A stretch of DNA of 64,000 nt from an uncultured Eubacteriales bacterium (GCA_900314525.1 OMVN01000005.1:1-64000); one strand, 5' to 3'; shown: positions 36,059 through 46,155, numbered from the stretch's first letter. A program made the numbers and translations. The notes: generated by a model from the letters alone, not told the origin.

Positions 36059-38083
36059 ATGAACAAAATATTAACATCTAATGAATAAATAAGCAATGAC
36101 CATAACAATGTTTAACACATCGGGATTTACTGCATATGCAGATTATTGCAGTTGCAGCTGCAATGTCAAGTTCAGGTCACAGAATGACAATTGTTGGATA
36201 TGATGATTCGATTTATTTTGATCACAATGGTGATGGTGTGATTCAGGAATCTGAAAAAGGTGCCTTTAAAATTGTAAATTCTTGGGGTACATCATATGAA
36301 AATAATGGATTCTGCTGGGTATCATATGATGCATTAAATTATGAGTCAAAGACAGGAGATACATCAGCTGAAAAAAGAGAGTCTGCAATGAGAAGTTTTG
36401 CAGTACAGAATGTTGATTCTTCGGACGTTAATTATTCTGGTGCAGAACTTGTCATGACACTTAATACATCAGCAAGAGACGAGGTTTATATTAATGTAAA
36501 TGCAAAAGACAAGGCTGGCTATAATAAAAGTTAGGAATTCACACCAACATTTAATTGCAATGTATTAAGATATTCCTTAGAAGGTAGTGAAGTGGCAGAA
36601 GATGGCACAGTTACATTCGATCTTAACAATGTAATTAATGATATTAGTCCAGAAAATGTTGACAAATATGACTGGTCTATAAATATCTTAGATACAACTG
36701 ATGATTCTAAACCAGTTGTTCTAAAAGATGCAAAAATAGAATTAAATGGAAATGATTATGGATTTGCATATACAGATGGTAAAGAAATAGATGGAAGTAA
36801 TGCAGATTATATGATTTCTACAGAACCTCAGGGTGATAATATAGCAACAGTTTATTATAAAAATGATTCATGGAATAATGCAAATATCCATTTTAAAAAG
36901 GATAATGGTTCATGGACCAATGTTCCTGGAGTTTGCATGACAAAGAGTGATTTGGATGAATACACATGGAAATACCAGATAGATCTTGATTCAGCAAAGG
37001 GTGCAACAATCTGTTTCAATGATGGAAATAATAATTGGGATAGCAATAATAATAACAATTATTATGTTACAAAAGGTATCATAGGAATTAAAGATGGTAC
37101 ATATCACGAAATTGGAATGAGTGCAGATATAGAATTTACTGGTAAGGTAGGAGATTCATATGCTGAAATAAATGTAAAAAATGGTACAGCACCATATACA
37201 TTTGAATATACATCCACACAGGATGGTAAGAAATTAAATTCAGGAAATACCGATAAGTCTAAAATATATGTTCCTATGTATACTAAAGGACATTATGAAT
37301 TTAATGTTAAAATTACAGATGCAGATGGAAAGACATGTTATGCTTCAAAGTCAACAGATTTCAGAGGATTATATTTTGTAATAACACCAGCTGTTGCCGG
37401 CCCTCAGAAAGTTGGTACAACTGTTGATTTCTCAGTTGAATTGTTCAATTACTATTATTACAAATTTCCTAATTATACATACTGGTCAGTTACAAAAAAA
37501 TGGAGAGACATATAAATGTGAAGATAAAGGATACAAAATGTCATTTACACCAACTGAAGCAGGTGATTATGAGATAACGTTTAATATGCCAACATATATG
37601 GGAACAGCAGTATCAGAAACAATCAATTATAAAATTATTGATGAAAATTCAAATGTTGCAACTGTATATTACAAGAATACATCATGGGATAATGCAAATA
37701 TACATTTTAAACCAGATAACGGCTCATGGACAACTGCACCGGAAGTTAAGATGGAAGCAAGTGATATAGAAGACTACACTTGGAAATATAGTATAGATCT
37801 TGGTGATACAAAAGCAGCAACAGTATGTTTCAATGATGGTAATGGAAACTGGGATAGTAATTATGGACAGAATTATCGAATTGAAGCTGGTAGATATGGC
37901 GTAAAATTTGTGAACCAGCAGCCAGATTCATATAACAGCTATTCTTTTGAAATAAAAAGAGGTAATGGTTCTGAGTATTACAGAGCTTCAGTAAATGATG
38001 GAATTGCTACAATTACATGGATACCAGCTATGGAAGGCACATATCAGATAAAAGATGGGAAAATATTTAAATTAGCAGATTAA
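36059..38083 (+). pseudogene. decayed papain-like protease with two CBM25/26-like modules
   Basis: A secreted-protein gene with several lesions. Near 36096 an end-of-signal-peptide segment (MFNTSGFTAYA) is out of frame with what follows, and the region holding the catalytic Cys is gone. From 36136 comes the second half of a papain-like domain (SSGHRMTIVGYDD, then KIVNSWGTSYENNGFCWVS). An in-frame TAG lies at 36532-36534. An extra A in A7 at 37494-37500 shifts the frame again. Two repeats (about 36840-37080 and 37650-37890) with YYKN, NIHFK, DNGSWT and CFNDGN resemble starch-binding CBM25/26 modules, separated by a Y_Y_Y/PKD-like part. It cannot make an active protease as it stands. Confidence 0.72.
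36840..37890 (+). repeat. two diverged CBM-module repeats within the protease pseudogene
   Basis: Copies at about 36840-37080 and 37650-37890 encode the same order of blocks: ATVYYKN, SW-NANIHFK, DNGSWT, YTWKY-IDL, AT-CFNDGN and NWDSN. Distance between copies is about 810 bp. They are protein-domain duplications rather than a mobile repeat. Confidence 0.7.
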
Positions 38084-38096
38084 TCAAACTTTTATG

Positions 38097-38138
38097 AAAA
38101 CAGGCAGAGATTTTACTTCTCTGTCTGTTTTTATTTTG
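38097..38138 (+). terminator. intrinsic terminator after the protease pseudogene
   Basis: AAAACAGGCAGAGA pairs with TCTCTGTCTGTTTT (one G-T wobble) around a 7-nt loop, followed by TTATTTT. Confidence 0.85.
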
Positions 38139-38203
38139 AAAAAATATTACTTGCATGATATTTATTACATAGTATAGAATTAAGAGAAAAAGGAAATTAT
38201 AAA

Positions 38204-38902
38204 ATGACAATTGAAGAAATAAGAAATAAGTTATTTGAAATGCAGGATTTAAAATATCGTGATTTTGAAAGCAAGTTAAATCCAGCAATTCCCATTGATG
38301 ATTTTATTGGTGTAAGGACACCAGTACTTAGAAAACTTGCAAAATATCTTATTAAAGATGAATGCGAAGAATTTTTAGAAAATCTTCCCCACAAGTATTT
38401 TGAAGAAAACCAGTTACATGCATTTATTATTTCTGAAATAAAGGTATTTGATAAATGTATTGATAGATTATGTGAATTTCTACCATACGTTAATAACTGG
38501 GCTACTTGTGATCAGACCTCCCCCAAAATTTTTAAAAAATATAAGTCACAGCTTGAGAGTTATATCAATGAATGGATAAAATCGGAGGAAACATATACGG
38601 TCAGATTTGCTGTAAAAATGCTTATGGAACATTTTCTTGACGATGATTATGAAATAAAATATCCAGAAATGGTTGCAAATATAAAATCAGATGAATACTA
38701 TGTCAAGATGATGGTGGCTTGGTATTTTGCTACAGCCCTTGCTAAACAATATGATTCTATAATTATTTATTTAGAAAAATACAGACTGAACAGTTGGACT
38801 CATAATAAGACAATTCAGAAATCGGTAGAAAGCTATAGAATTTCACAGGAAAAGAAAGAGTATTTAAAGAGACTGAGAATTAAAAATTCTAGGAATTGTT
38901 GA
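38204..38902 (+). CDS. DNA alkylation repair protein (AlkD-like)
   Basis: A 232-residue all-helical HEAT-like protein of the AlkD DNA alkylation repair family, which removes alkylated bases such as 3-methyladenine. Family blocks: MTIEEIRNKLFEMQDLKYRDF at the start, GVRTPVLRKLAK (about residues 34-45), FLPYVNNWATCDQTSPK (near 88-104) and C-terminal WTHNKTIQKSVESYR. The ribosome site is AAAAGGAA. Its stop TGA overlaps the -35 box of the next promoter. Activity of this subfamily is inferred. Confidence 0.85.
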   Translation: MTIEEIRNKLFEMQDLKYRDFESKLNPAIPIDDFIGVRTPVLRKLAKYLIKDECEEFLENLPHKYFEENQLHAFIISEIKVFDKCIDRLCEFLPYVNNWATCDQTSPKIFKKYKSQLESYINEWIKSEETYTVRFAVKMLMEHFLDDDYEIKYPEMVANIKSDEYYVKMMVAWYFATALAKQYDSIIIYLEKYRLNSWTHNKTIQKSVESYRISQEKKEYLKRLRIKNSRNC

Positions 38903-38927
38903 CACTATATGTATAAAAATTTATAAT
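38899..38927 (+). promoter_or_regulatory. consensus promoter of the second ECF S component
   Basis: Perfect TTGACA (38899-38904), 17-bp spacer and perfect TATAAT (38922-38927). The -35 box overlaps the stop codon of the alkylation repair gene. Confidence 0.88.
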
Positions 38928-38996
38928 TATAATATATAAGAAATTTATTTAAATTATGGGGAAGTTAGATTAGAGTTATGAAAAGTGAGGGATGTT

Positions 38997-39587
38997 ATGA
39001 CTGATAAAAAGCAGAATAACATTAGCGGTTTTAAGGTTTTTTTAATCTTATTTTTGTGTATCGTGATAAATTTTATCGGAAAGAGTTTTGCAGACATGTA
39101 TTCTCTGCCTATGTGGATGGATGCATTTGGAACAGTTTATTCTGCATATGTGCTTGGACTTGTATGTGGTGCGGTTGTTGGTGCAACAAATAATATTGTC
39201 TATTCTTTTTGGAATCCAATGTCGCTTGCGTATGGAATAACTAGTGTTGCAATTGGGATACTGGTAGGGATTGCTTCGAGAAAAAATTATTTTTCCACTC
39301 TTTTTAGAGCTATGTCACTTGCTGGAAATATTACTATTGTATCGGTTGGAATTTCAACTGTGTTGAACTTGATTTTTTATGCAGGAAATACAGGAAATTT
39401 ATGGGGGGATGGAGTAAGAGATTTCTTGATTGAGAAGGGAGTTATTAGAATTATTGCCTGTATAATAGGAGAGCTTTACCTCGATTTTTTGGACAAACTG
39501 GTGACAATTATGGCAATGTTTATAATGATTAGAATATGTAAACATATAAAAATACATAAAAATAATAAAATCTATGATCGCATGTAA
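38997..39587 (+). CDS. ECF transporter S component
   Basis: A 196-residue membrane protein with about six helices. It carries the block DAFGTVYSAYVLGLVCGAVVGATNN, common in ECF-type S components, and FWNPMSLAYGITSVAIGILVG. The substrate is not known, and no energy-coupling genes lie nearby. I chose ATG 38997 (GAGGG five bases upstream) over GTG 38985. It has a consensus promoter, and its stop codon lies within a 13-bp hairpin (39565-39606). Confidence 0.75.
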   Translation: MTDKKQNNISGFKVFLILFLCIVINFIGKSFADMYSLPMWMDAFGTVYSAYVLGLVCGAVVGATNNIVYSFWNPMSLAYGITSVAIGILVGIASRKNYFSTLFRAMSLAGNITIVSVGISTVLNLIFYAGNTGNLWGDGVRDFLIEKGVIRIIACIIGELYLDFLDKLVTIMAMFIMIRICKHIKIHKNNKIYDRM

Positions 39588-39606
39588 CATTGGTCATAGA
39601 TTTTAT
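39565..39606 (+). terminator. hairpin over the stop codon, possible terminator
   Basis: A perfect 13-bp stem (ATAAAATCTATGA / TCATAGATTTTAT) with a 16-nt loop that holds the ECF stop codon. There is no T-run after it, so termination may be weak. Confidence 0.45.
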
Positions 39607-39625
39607 GCTTTAAAGAAAGGAGATT

Positions 39626-39958
39626 TTGATATTTTTAATGGACAGTAATAAAAAATTTTATCTGAATAATTTAAAATATTCCATTATTACACTAATGCTT
39701 ACTATAGCTGGCTGTCTGATTCATGAAATCGGGGAAGGAACATTATTTGTTACAGATATCCCTTCGGTAATACAGATAATATTATTATCATTAGGTGTTA
39801 TACTGATATGCATTCCAATAATTATTTGTCTGATTATGAATTATAGTATGTTTTGCATGTGGAATATGGATAAAAAGAAAAGCAAGCTGTTATTTGCTTT
39901 AGTTATCAATATACTTCCGTATATTTTCATATATATTGTAAATTTAATAATAAAATAA
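39626..39958 (+). CDS. small membrane protein of unknown function
   Basis: A 110-residue (or 106) protein with about three membrane helices and Lys-rich loops (MDKKKSKL). I recognise no family. The start is uncertain: AAGGAGA (39617-39623) lies only two bases before TTG 39626 but fourteen before ATG 39638, and neither spacing is ideal. It lies between an ECF S component and the GH5 gene; its stop is 12 bp before the GH5 signal-peptide ATG. Confidence 0.6.
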   Translation: MIFLMDSNKKFYLNNLKYSIITLMLTIAGCLIHEIGEGTLFVTDIPSVIQIILLSLGVILICIPIIICLIMNYSMFCMWNMDKKKSKLLFALVINILPYIFIYIVNLIIK

Positions 39959-39970
39959 TGAGGTGATTGT

Positions 39971-41304
39971 ATGAAAAGCAAAAGAAAAATAGTTATATTA
40001 ACTTTGCAAGACCTTCCATAAATGGAGCACTTAAAGTAACGGGTACAAATCTTACGGATTCAAATGGAAATACGGTACAGCTTAAAGGAATCAGTACACA
40101 TGGTATTGCCTGGTTTCCAGATTACATAAATCAGGAATGTTTTAATGAACTTTCATCATGGAATGCTAATGTTATAAGACTTGCGATGTATACATCAGAA
40201 AGTGGAGGATATTGTAATGGAGGAGATAAGGAAAATCTAAAGAATCTTGTTCTTAGTGGAGTTGAATATGCTAAAAACGCAGATATGTATGTAATAGTTG
40301 ACTGGCATATTTTATCTGATAATAATCCCCAGATTAATAAAGAGGAGTCAAAAAGATTTTTTAATGAAATATCTTCGAAGCTGTCAGGATATAATAATGT
40401 AATATATGAGATTTGTAATGAGCCAAATGGAGGAACAACCTGGGCTGATATAAAATCATATGCGCTTGAAATTATTCCAATAATCAGACAGAATTCCCCA
40501 GAAAGCGTTATAATTGTAGGAACTCCTACATGGTCACAGGAAGTAGATAAGGCAGCAGCAGATCCTATTACTAATTATAGTAATATTATGTACACACTTC
40601 ATTTTTACGCTGCAACACACAAAGATGATTTGAGGAACAAACTTGTATCTGCAAACAAGAGTGGACTGCCAGTTTTTGTAACAGAATATGGATTATGTGA
40701 TGCATCTGGAAATGGTGCAATTGACAAGGAAGAGTCTGAAAAATGGTTTAATCTCATGAATAGTCTTTCTATAAGTTATGTATCATGGAATCTGTCAAAT
40801 AAAAACGAGACTAGTTCTATAATTAGTAGCAACTGCAATAAAAAATCAGGTTTTACAATGGATGATCTTAGTGAATCTGGAAAGATAATACATGATATGC
40901 TTTCAGGAGGTGGAAGTATTTCTGCAAGCACAAGTACAAATTTAGCAACATCGTCAGGCTCAAATGTAACAGATAACAGCAGTACTGGTGCTGGAAATGT
41001 AATTGCCAGTACATATGGAGGAGTTAGTTATTCTATAAAATTGAAAAATTCCTGGGATGCTAATGGCACAAAGTTTTACCAGTATGAACTTACGGTAAAT
41101 AATAACACATCTCAGCAGATAAATAGCTGGCAGTTTGATATCAGTCTATCCGGAGCACCTGTGTTTTCAGATGGATGGAATGGAAAATATTCTGTTAATG
41201 GAAATACACTTCATGTATCAAATGCGGATTATAACGGATCTGTTGGAAGTGGTCAGCAGGTCTCAGATATTGGATTTATTATCAGTGGAGGAGAGGCGAA
41301 ATAA
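39971..41304 (+). pseudogene. GH5 cellulase with C-terminal CBM, signal peptide out of frame
   Basis: A glycoside hydrolase family 5 endoglucanase, intact from about 40003 on: general acid in EICNEPNG, nucleophile in FVTEYG, and ISTHGIAWFPDYIN near the start. After a Ser/Thr/Gly linker comes a CBM2-like cellulose-binding domain (about 41020-41300). But the natural start, ATG 39971 behind GAGGTGATT, begins a signal peptide (MKSKRKIVILTL) that runs into TAA at 40019-40021. The catalytic frame can start only at TTG 39967, which has poor spacing and no signal peptide. A deletion inside the signal peptide and linker best explains this. Probably not secreted. Confidence 0.72.
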
Positions 41305-41391
41305 TAAGGCCTTTTCGTTGTAAAATCTTGAGAATTATGATATTCTTATTATAAGTAATGTTGTTAAAAACTCAATTATAGGAGGGATTTC

Positions 41392-42165
41392 ATGAAGAAT
41401 TATTTTGATTTAACAGGACAGGTTGCATTGGTTACAGGATGCAGCACAGGGCTTGGAGTACAGATGGCAAAGGCACTTGCAAATCAGGGTGCAAATATTG
41501 TTGCACTTGCTAGAAGAAAAAACATGGTAGATGAGGTTGCCGAGAATATAGAGAAAGAATTTGGGGTTAAAGCAATAGGTGTTTTATGTGATATAACAGA
41601 TACAGCTGCTATAGACAATGCCATAACTGAAATAATTGAAAAATTTGGAAAGATTGATATTCTAATTAACAATGCTGGAACAGGTGCAGTAGCTCCTGCA
41701 GAGGATATTACAGATGAGCAGTTTGAGAATGAATTGAATATAGATTTGGCGGGTACTTTTAAAGTAGCCAGAGCTGTTGCAAAAAAATCTATGATTCCAA
41801 ATAAATATGGAAGAATTATAAATATTGCGTCAATGTATGGACTTGTAGGTAATAAGATTGCACCAGCTTCTCCATATCATGCTGCAAAAGGTGGAGTTGT
41901 TAATCTTACGAAAGCCCTTGCATGCGAGTGGGGAGAAAAAGGAATTAATGTAAATGCTATATGTCCTGGATACTTTGAAACACCTCTTACTAAGGAAACA
42001 TTAGATTCAGAATATTTTCAGAATTATGCAAGAACTATGATTCCGATGGCCAGATATGGAAAAGAAGGAGAACTTGATAGTACAGCTATATATCTCGCTT
42101 CTCCAATGAGCACTTATGTAAACGGTTGTATTATACCTGTTGACGGCGGATATACCTGTATGTAA
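41392..42165 (+). CDS. short-chain dehydrogenase/reductase
   Basis: A 257-residue NAD(P)-dependent oxidoreductase with the cofactor loop [18 protein letters not shown], catalytic IASMYG and YHAAKGG (Tyr and Lys), and a C-terminal VDGGYTCM. It is like gluconate 5-dehydrogenase or 2-deoxygluconate dehydrogenase in general pattern, but the substrate cannot be set from sequence. The ribosome site is TAGGAGGGA. The MCP gene follows 14 bp later. Confidence 0.85.
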   Translation: MKNYFDLTGQVALVTGCSTGLGVQMAKALANQGANIVALARRKNMVDEVAENIEKEFGVKAIGVLCDITDTAAIDNAITEIIEKFGKIDILINNAGTGAVAPAEDITDEQFENELNIDLAGTFKVARAVAKKSMIPNKYGRIINIASMYGLVGNKIAPASPYHAAKGGVVNLTKALACEWGEKGINVNAICPGYFETPLTKETLDSEYFQNYARTMIPMARYGKEGELDSTAIYLASPMSTYVNGCIIPVDGGYTCM

Positions 42166-42179
42166 TTGGAGTAATTACT

Positions 42180-43715
42180 GTGAATGAAAATAAAACAAAA
42201 GAAACTAAGACAAAAAATATTTTTGAAAACAAATTATTTAAGACAGACTCAGAATATGCAATAGCAAATCAGGCGTGCACATTATCTTTTACAATTGTTG
42301 TTCTGTTTATTTGTATTGTTAATATTACTGAAGCTTTTAAAGGATACAGATCAATCTTGTATGCGCTGATTGTATTTTTACTTGGTTTTACACCAGTGAT
42401 AATATGTGCTTTGCTACTAAAAAAAGATTTTGAGTCGAAGATGATAAAGCATGTAATTGCCTTTGGCTTTGGCATTCTTTACACATTTCTTATATTTACT
42501 GCAGATAATGATATTGTTTTTATGTATGGAATTCCTGTTCTGATAGCAATAACACTTTATGGTGAGAAGAAATATACATTTCTTACAGGATCTACAATGC
42601 TCATTGATAATGTGCTTGTTGTTATTAAGGAAACAGTAAGCCTTGATTTTCTGACAGAAAAAAGGATTGTCACTTTTGAACTTCAGATAATCACAATGGC
42701 ATTAATAATTGCATTTTTTATTATAACTTCATTTACAACTGCAAGATTTCAGAAGATGAGGTTGGAAAATGTAAAGGTTGAGAAAAATAAAATATCAAAT
42801 ATTCTTACTCAGGTTATTAATTTATCTGATAATATGACTAAGAATGTTCTGCTTGTAACAAAGCAGATGGAAAAACTTGATGCCTCAGTTGATAGAACAT
42901 TAAATTCAATGTCTGAGGTTAACCAGGGAACTAATGAATCAGCTGATTCTATTCAGAGACAGCTCATAAAAACTGAAGAGATTCAGAGACAGATTTCTAA
43001 GGTTGAAAATGCATCAAAAGAAATTTCCTCTAGAATGATTCAGACTAGAGATGCAATTTCAAACGGAAAAGATAATATGACAAAACTTGTCAGTATATCA
43101 GAGGTATCTAAGAATGCAGGAAATGAGGTTATGAGTGCCCTTGATACTTTCGATATCTATACTAACAGAATGCATATGGTAACCGATTTAATAAATGATG
43201 TAGCATCACAGACAAGCCTTCTTGCCATTAATGCCAGCATTGAGGCAGCAAGAGCAGGAGAGTCAGGAAGAGGTTTTGCGGTGGTTGCTTCTGAAATTTC
43301 AAAACTTGCAGAACAGACACAAAAGGCAACAGATGACATTACCCTTCTTATAAAAAACATTTCGGACAAAAGCAAGGATATGACAAAATCTGTTAATAAT
43401 CTTATAAAGAGTAATATGGAACAGGCTAGTTCAGCATCCCAAACAGCCAGCAATTTCAATGTAATTACTGAGGGAATTGAGATGATTAATGGACAGTCAA
43501 TAAAGCTAAATGAAGTTGTTGCAGACTTAGCTACAGCAAATAAAGTTATTGTTGACAGTATACAGACGATTTCTGCGATTACTGAAGAGGTTTCTGCACA
43601 TACAAGTGAGACATATGGGATAGGAGAAGAGAACAGAAATATTGTTAATGATATAAATTCTCTGGTTTCTAGTCTTAATAAGGATGTTGTGAAATTACAA
43701 CAGGTTGAAAAATAG
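42180..43715 (+). CDS. methyl-accepting chemotaxis protein
   Basis: A 511-residue chemoreceptor. The N-terminal about 190 residues hold five or six membrane helices in place of the usual periplasmic sensor, so it may sense a signal within the membrane or in the cytoplasm. The C-terminal coiled-coil signalling domain has the hairpin tip [25 protein letters not shown]. It would control CheA through CheW. The start is GTG 42180 with GGAG eight bases upstream. No che or flagellar genes are nearby. A terminator follows. Confidence 0.9.
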   Translation: MNENKTKETKTKNIFENKLFKTDSEYAIANQACTLSFTIVVLFICIVNITEAFKGYRSILYALIVFLLGFTPVIICALLLKKDFESKMIKHVIAFGFGILYTFLIFTADNDIVFMYGIPVLIAITLYGEKKYTFLTGSTMLIDNVLVVIKETVSLDFLTEKRIVTFELQIITMALIIAFFIITSFTTARFQKMRLENVKVEKNKISNILTQVINLSDNMTKNVLLVTKQMEKLDASVDRTLNSMSEVNQGTNESADSIQRQLIKTEEIQRQISKVENASKEISSRMIQTRDAISNGKDNMTKLVSISEVSKNAGNEVMSALDTFDIYTNRMHMVTDLINDVASQTSLLAINASIEAARAGESGRGFAVVASEISKLAEQTQKATDDITLLIKNISDKSKDMTKSVNNLIKSNMEQASSASQTASNFNVITEGIEMINGQSIKLNEVVADLATANKVIVDSIQTISAITEEVSAHTSETYGIGEENRNIVNDINSLVSSLNKDVVKLQQVEK

Positions 43716-43742
43716 TTTATTTCATAAATACTTTTAAAATTA

Positions 43743-43771
43743 AAAAGGAGACAATTAATTGTCTCCTTTTT
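43743..43771. terminator. bidirectional terminator between the MCP gene and tRNA-Leu
   Basis: A perfect 28-bp palindrome (AAAAGGAGACAATT / AATTGTCTCCTTTT) with T-runs on both strands. Confidence 0.85.
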
Positions 43772-43783
43772 GTGTACAAAAAA

Positions 43784-43867
43784 TGCACTCGATGGGACTT
43801 GAACCCACACCCGGGAACCCGGACATGAACCTGAATCATGCGCGTATGCCAATTCCGCCACGAGTGC
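43784..43867 (-). tRNA. tRNA-Leu (anticodon CAG)
   Basis: On the minus strand, 84 nt with a 7-bp acceptor stem (GCACTCG / CGAGTGC) and discriminator A. The anticodon stem CATGA/TCATG surrounds loop TTCAGGT, giving anticodon CAG (complement of 43831-43833). A long variable arm (CCGGG/CCCGG type) marks a class II tRNA. The T arm is GTGGG-TTCAAGT-CCCAT. CCA is not encoded; T6 follows at once. Reads CUG codons. Confidence 0.97.
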
Positions 43868-43880
43868 ATTAAGCTTTATT

Positions 43881-43908
43881 ATTATAACATAAATATTCAA
43901 AAAATCAA
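43881..43908 (-). promoter_or_regulatory. promoter of tRNA-Leu
   Basis: On the minus strand TTGATT (complement of 43903-43908), 16-bp spacer, perfect TATAAT (complement of 43881-43886). Confidence 0.8.
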
Positions 43909-43916
43909 TAATATAC

Positions 43917-43944
43917 TTGATAAAAATATTAAAAATGTTATCAT
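43917..43944 (+). promoter_or_regulatory. promoter of aroD-aroK
   Basis: TTGATA (43917-43922), 16-bp spacer, TATCAT (43939-43944). Divergent from the tRNA promoter, 8 bp away. Confidence 0.55.
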
Positions 43945-43988
43945 ATTACTATGAAAAATCGGATTAATATAGCTGAAAGGAAAAGAGT

Positions 43989-44732
43989 ATGAAAACAGTA
44001 AAGATAAAAGGATTAACCATAGGTTCTGGGAGGCCAAAGATTTGTGTCCCAATTGTTGCTAAGGATGTTTCGGATGCAATAATTCAGGCTGAGAAAATTG
44101 AAACTTGTGATTTGGTGGAGATCAGAGGTGATTATATAGATAATTATAATAATGTTGAATATGTTATTGAATTAATTAAAAACGTTAAAAAGATAATAGA
44201 TAAACCGGTTATTTTTACTTTCAGAACAGGAAATGAGGGTGGCGAAAGAAACGTTCGAATTTCTGCATATGTAAATATTCTTAAAAGTATAATAAAATCA
44301 AAAGAAGCAGATTTCGTTGATGTAGAACTATTTTCTGGAGATGGATATGTTGGTGATATTATAAAATGTGCCAAAGAATATGGTATTTTTGTGATTATAT
44401 CAAATCATGACTTTGCAAGCACTCCATCAGAAAAAGAATTAATTAACAGGTTGAATAAAATGCAGGAATTAGGAGCAGATATTGCTAAAATTGCAATGAT
44501 GCCAAAAAACATGTCAGATGTATACAGGGTTATGGCAGTAACAAGTGATATTAATCTGGATATCCCTGTGATTTCAATGTCCATGGGAAAAATGGGAATG
44601 ATAAGCAGAATTGCAGGAGAACTATATGGAAGTAGTGTTACATTTGGATGTGCCCATGCAGCATCTGCACCAGGACAGTTAAATGCTTCTGATTTATCGG
44701 ATATTCTAGGAATTATACATAAACAGAACTAA
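43989..44732 (+). CDS. aroD: 3-dehydroquinate dehydratase, type I
   Basis: Third step of the shikimate pathway (dehydroquinate to dehydroshikimate). The 247-residue TIM barrel has the substrate-binding LVEIRGDYID, the catalytic His in ISNHDFASTPS (near residue 140) and the Schiff-base Lys in DIAKIAMMP (near residue 167). It is paired with aroK 25 bp downstream. Confidence 0.95.
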   Translation: MKTVKIKGLTIGSGRPKICVPIVAKDVSDAIIQAEKIETCDLVEIRGDYIDNYNNVEYVIELIKNVKKIIDKPVIFTFRTGNEGGERNVRISAYVNILKSIIKSKEADFVDVELFSGDGYVGDIIKCAKEYGIFVIISNHDFASTPSEKELINRLNKMQELGADIAKIAMMPKNMSDVYRVMAVTSDINLDIPVISMSMGKMGMISRIAGELYGSSVTFGCAHAASAPGQLNASDLSDILGIIHKQN

Positions 44733-44757
44733 AAAGAGCGACATATAAGGAGGAATT

Positions 44758-45282
44758 ATGAATTATAATATAATGCTTATTGGATTTATGGGCGTTGGAA
44801 AAACAACAGTATCTAAAGAATTGTCAAAAAAACTTGGAATGCCTGAAGTTGATATGGATTCGTATATTGTTGAACATGAAAAAATGGAGATAAAAGATAT
44901 TTTTGAACAGTATGGAGAGGAATATTTCAGGAAGGTTGAGACAAATTGCCTTGCAGAAGTACAAAAGTCAAAGGGTAAAATTGTATCCTGTGGTGGTGGA
45001 GCAGTACTTAAGGATGAGAATGTTAAGCTGATGAAGGATGGAGGAATTATTTTGCTTCTTACTGCAACGCCAGAGACTGTTTATAACAGAGTAAAAGATA
45101 ATAATGACAGACCTATTCTGAATGGAAACATGAATGTAGAATATATTAGCAGCCTTATGGATAAAAGAAAGAACAGATATTTAGAAGTTGCTGATTTGAT
45201 TATATCTACCGATGATAAATCAGTTGTAGAAATAGTGAAAGAAATTGAAAATCATCTCCACAAAATGACAAAAAATAGTTGA
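44758..45282 (+). CDS. aroK: shikimate kinase
   Basis: Phosphorylates shikimate at O3 with ATP. The 174-residue P-loop kinase has GFMGVGKTT (residues 8-16), VDMDSYIVE, FRKVETNCL and CGGGAVLKDENV (shikimate binding), with the lid Arg in NDRPILNG. The ribosome site is AAGGAGG. It is cotranscribed with aroD. Confidence 0.95.
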   Translation: MNYNIMLIGFMGVGKTTVSKELSKKLGMPEVDMDSYIVEHEKMEIKDIFEQYGEEYFRKVETNCLAEVQKSKGKIVSCGGGAVLKDENVKLMKDGGIILLLTATPETVYNRVKDNNDRPILNGNMNVEYISSLMDKRKNRYLEVADLIISTDDKSVVEIVKEIENHLHKMTKNS

Positions 45283-45305
45283 AAAAAAATTAATAATGGT
45301 ATAAA
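45279..45305 (+). promoter_or_regulatory. extended -10 promoter of efp
   Basis: TTGAAA (45279-45284), 15-bp spacer and TGGTATAAA (extended -10, hexamer 45300-45305). It overlaps the aroK stop. Confidence 0.45.
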
Positions 45306-45377
45306 ATAAGTAAGTCTATTAAACGTTATTAACGAAAATATAAAAATGATATATACATTTAAGGAGGAATATTTTAC

Positions 45378-45935
45378 ATGATATCAGCAGGTGATTTTAG
45401 AAATGGAATAACAATTGAGTATGATAACAATGTTTATCAGATTATTGAATTCCAGCATGTTAAACCTGGTAAGGGTGCAGCATTTGTAAGAACAAAATTA
45501 AAGGACATTAAAAACGGTGGTGTTGTTGAGAAGACTTTCAGACCAACAGAGAAGTGCCCACAGGCTAGAATAGATAGAAAAGATATGCAGTACTTATATA
45601 ATGATGGTGATTTATATTATTTCATGGATGTTGAGACATATGACCAGATTTCTTTAAGTGCAGAAAATGTAGGTGATTCACTTAAATTTGTTAAAGAAAA
45701 TGAAATGGTTAAAATATGTTCACATAACGGAGATGTGTTTGCTATTGAACCACCATTATTTGTAGAGTTAGAGATTACAGAGACAGAGCCTGGGTTTAAA
45801 GGTAATACAGCTACTGGTGCTACAAAACCTGCAACTGTTGAGACAGGTGCTATTGTTTATGTTCCATTATTTGTTGAACAGAACGATAAGATCAAAATTG
45901 ATACTCGTACAGGTGAGTATTTATCTAGAGTTTAA
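45378..45935 (+). CDS. efp: elongation factor P
   Basis: Rescues ribosomes stalled at poly-Pro. The 185-residue, three-barrel protein starts [20 protein letters not shown] and has the tip loop [14 protein letters not shown] (modifiable Lys at residue 32). The C-terminal block TRTGEYLSR is typical. No epmA/B-like genes are present. It has AAGGAGGAA as ribosome site and a strong terminator. Confidence 0.97.
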   Translation: MISAGDFRNGITIEYDNNVYQIIEFQHVKPGKGAAFVRTKLKDIKNGGVVEKTFRPTEKCPQARIDRKDMQYLYNDGDLYYFMDVETYDQISLSAENVGDSLKFVKENEMVKICSHNGDVFAIEPPLFVELEITETEPGFKGNTATGATKPATVETGAIVYVPLFVEQNDKIKIDTRTGEYLSRV

Positions 45936-45950
45936 TTTGTTAAATATAAG

Positions 45951-45980
45951 GCTGTCGCATTTTATGCGACAGCTTTTTTT
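45951..45980 (+). terminator. intrinsic terminator of efp
   Basis: A perfect 10-bp GC-rich stem (GCTGTCGCAT / ATGCGACAGC), 3-nt loop and seven T. Confidence 0.95.
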
Positions 45981-46126
45981 ATGAATAAAATGTAATTAAT
46001 GTAATTGATTATTTATATCTGACGAGAAAAATACATATAAGCATTGAAACATCACAAAACAATATGTTGATTTTTGATACGGTATAAATTATAATATTTA
46101 TATTCCATGGAAAATATAATAATTGA

Positions 46127-46155
46127 TTGACAAAATATGAATTGAGTATTATTAT
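46127..46155 (+). promoter_or_regulatory. promoter of recA
   Basis: TTGACA (46127-46132), 17-bp spacer, TATTAT (46150-46155). The 146 bp between the efp terminator and this promoter hold no gene I can see. Confidence 0.78.

Noticed and set aside
36840-37890. Spaced repeats considered as a CRISPR array or tandem repeat element
   Set aside because: There are only two diverged copies about 810 bp apart, and they match at protein level as duplicated binding modules.
46085-46125. TTCCATGGAA palindrome with AT-rich flanks upstream of recA as a second operator
   Set aside because: Flanking pairing is irregular and the region is very AT-rich; a chance palindrome is likely. The GAAC-N4-GTTC box explains SOS control.
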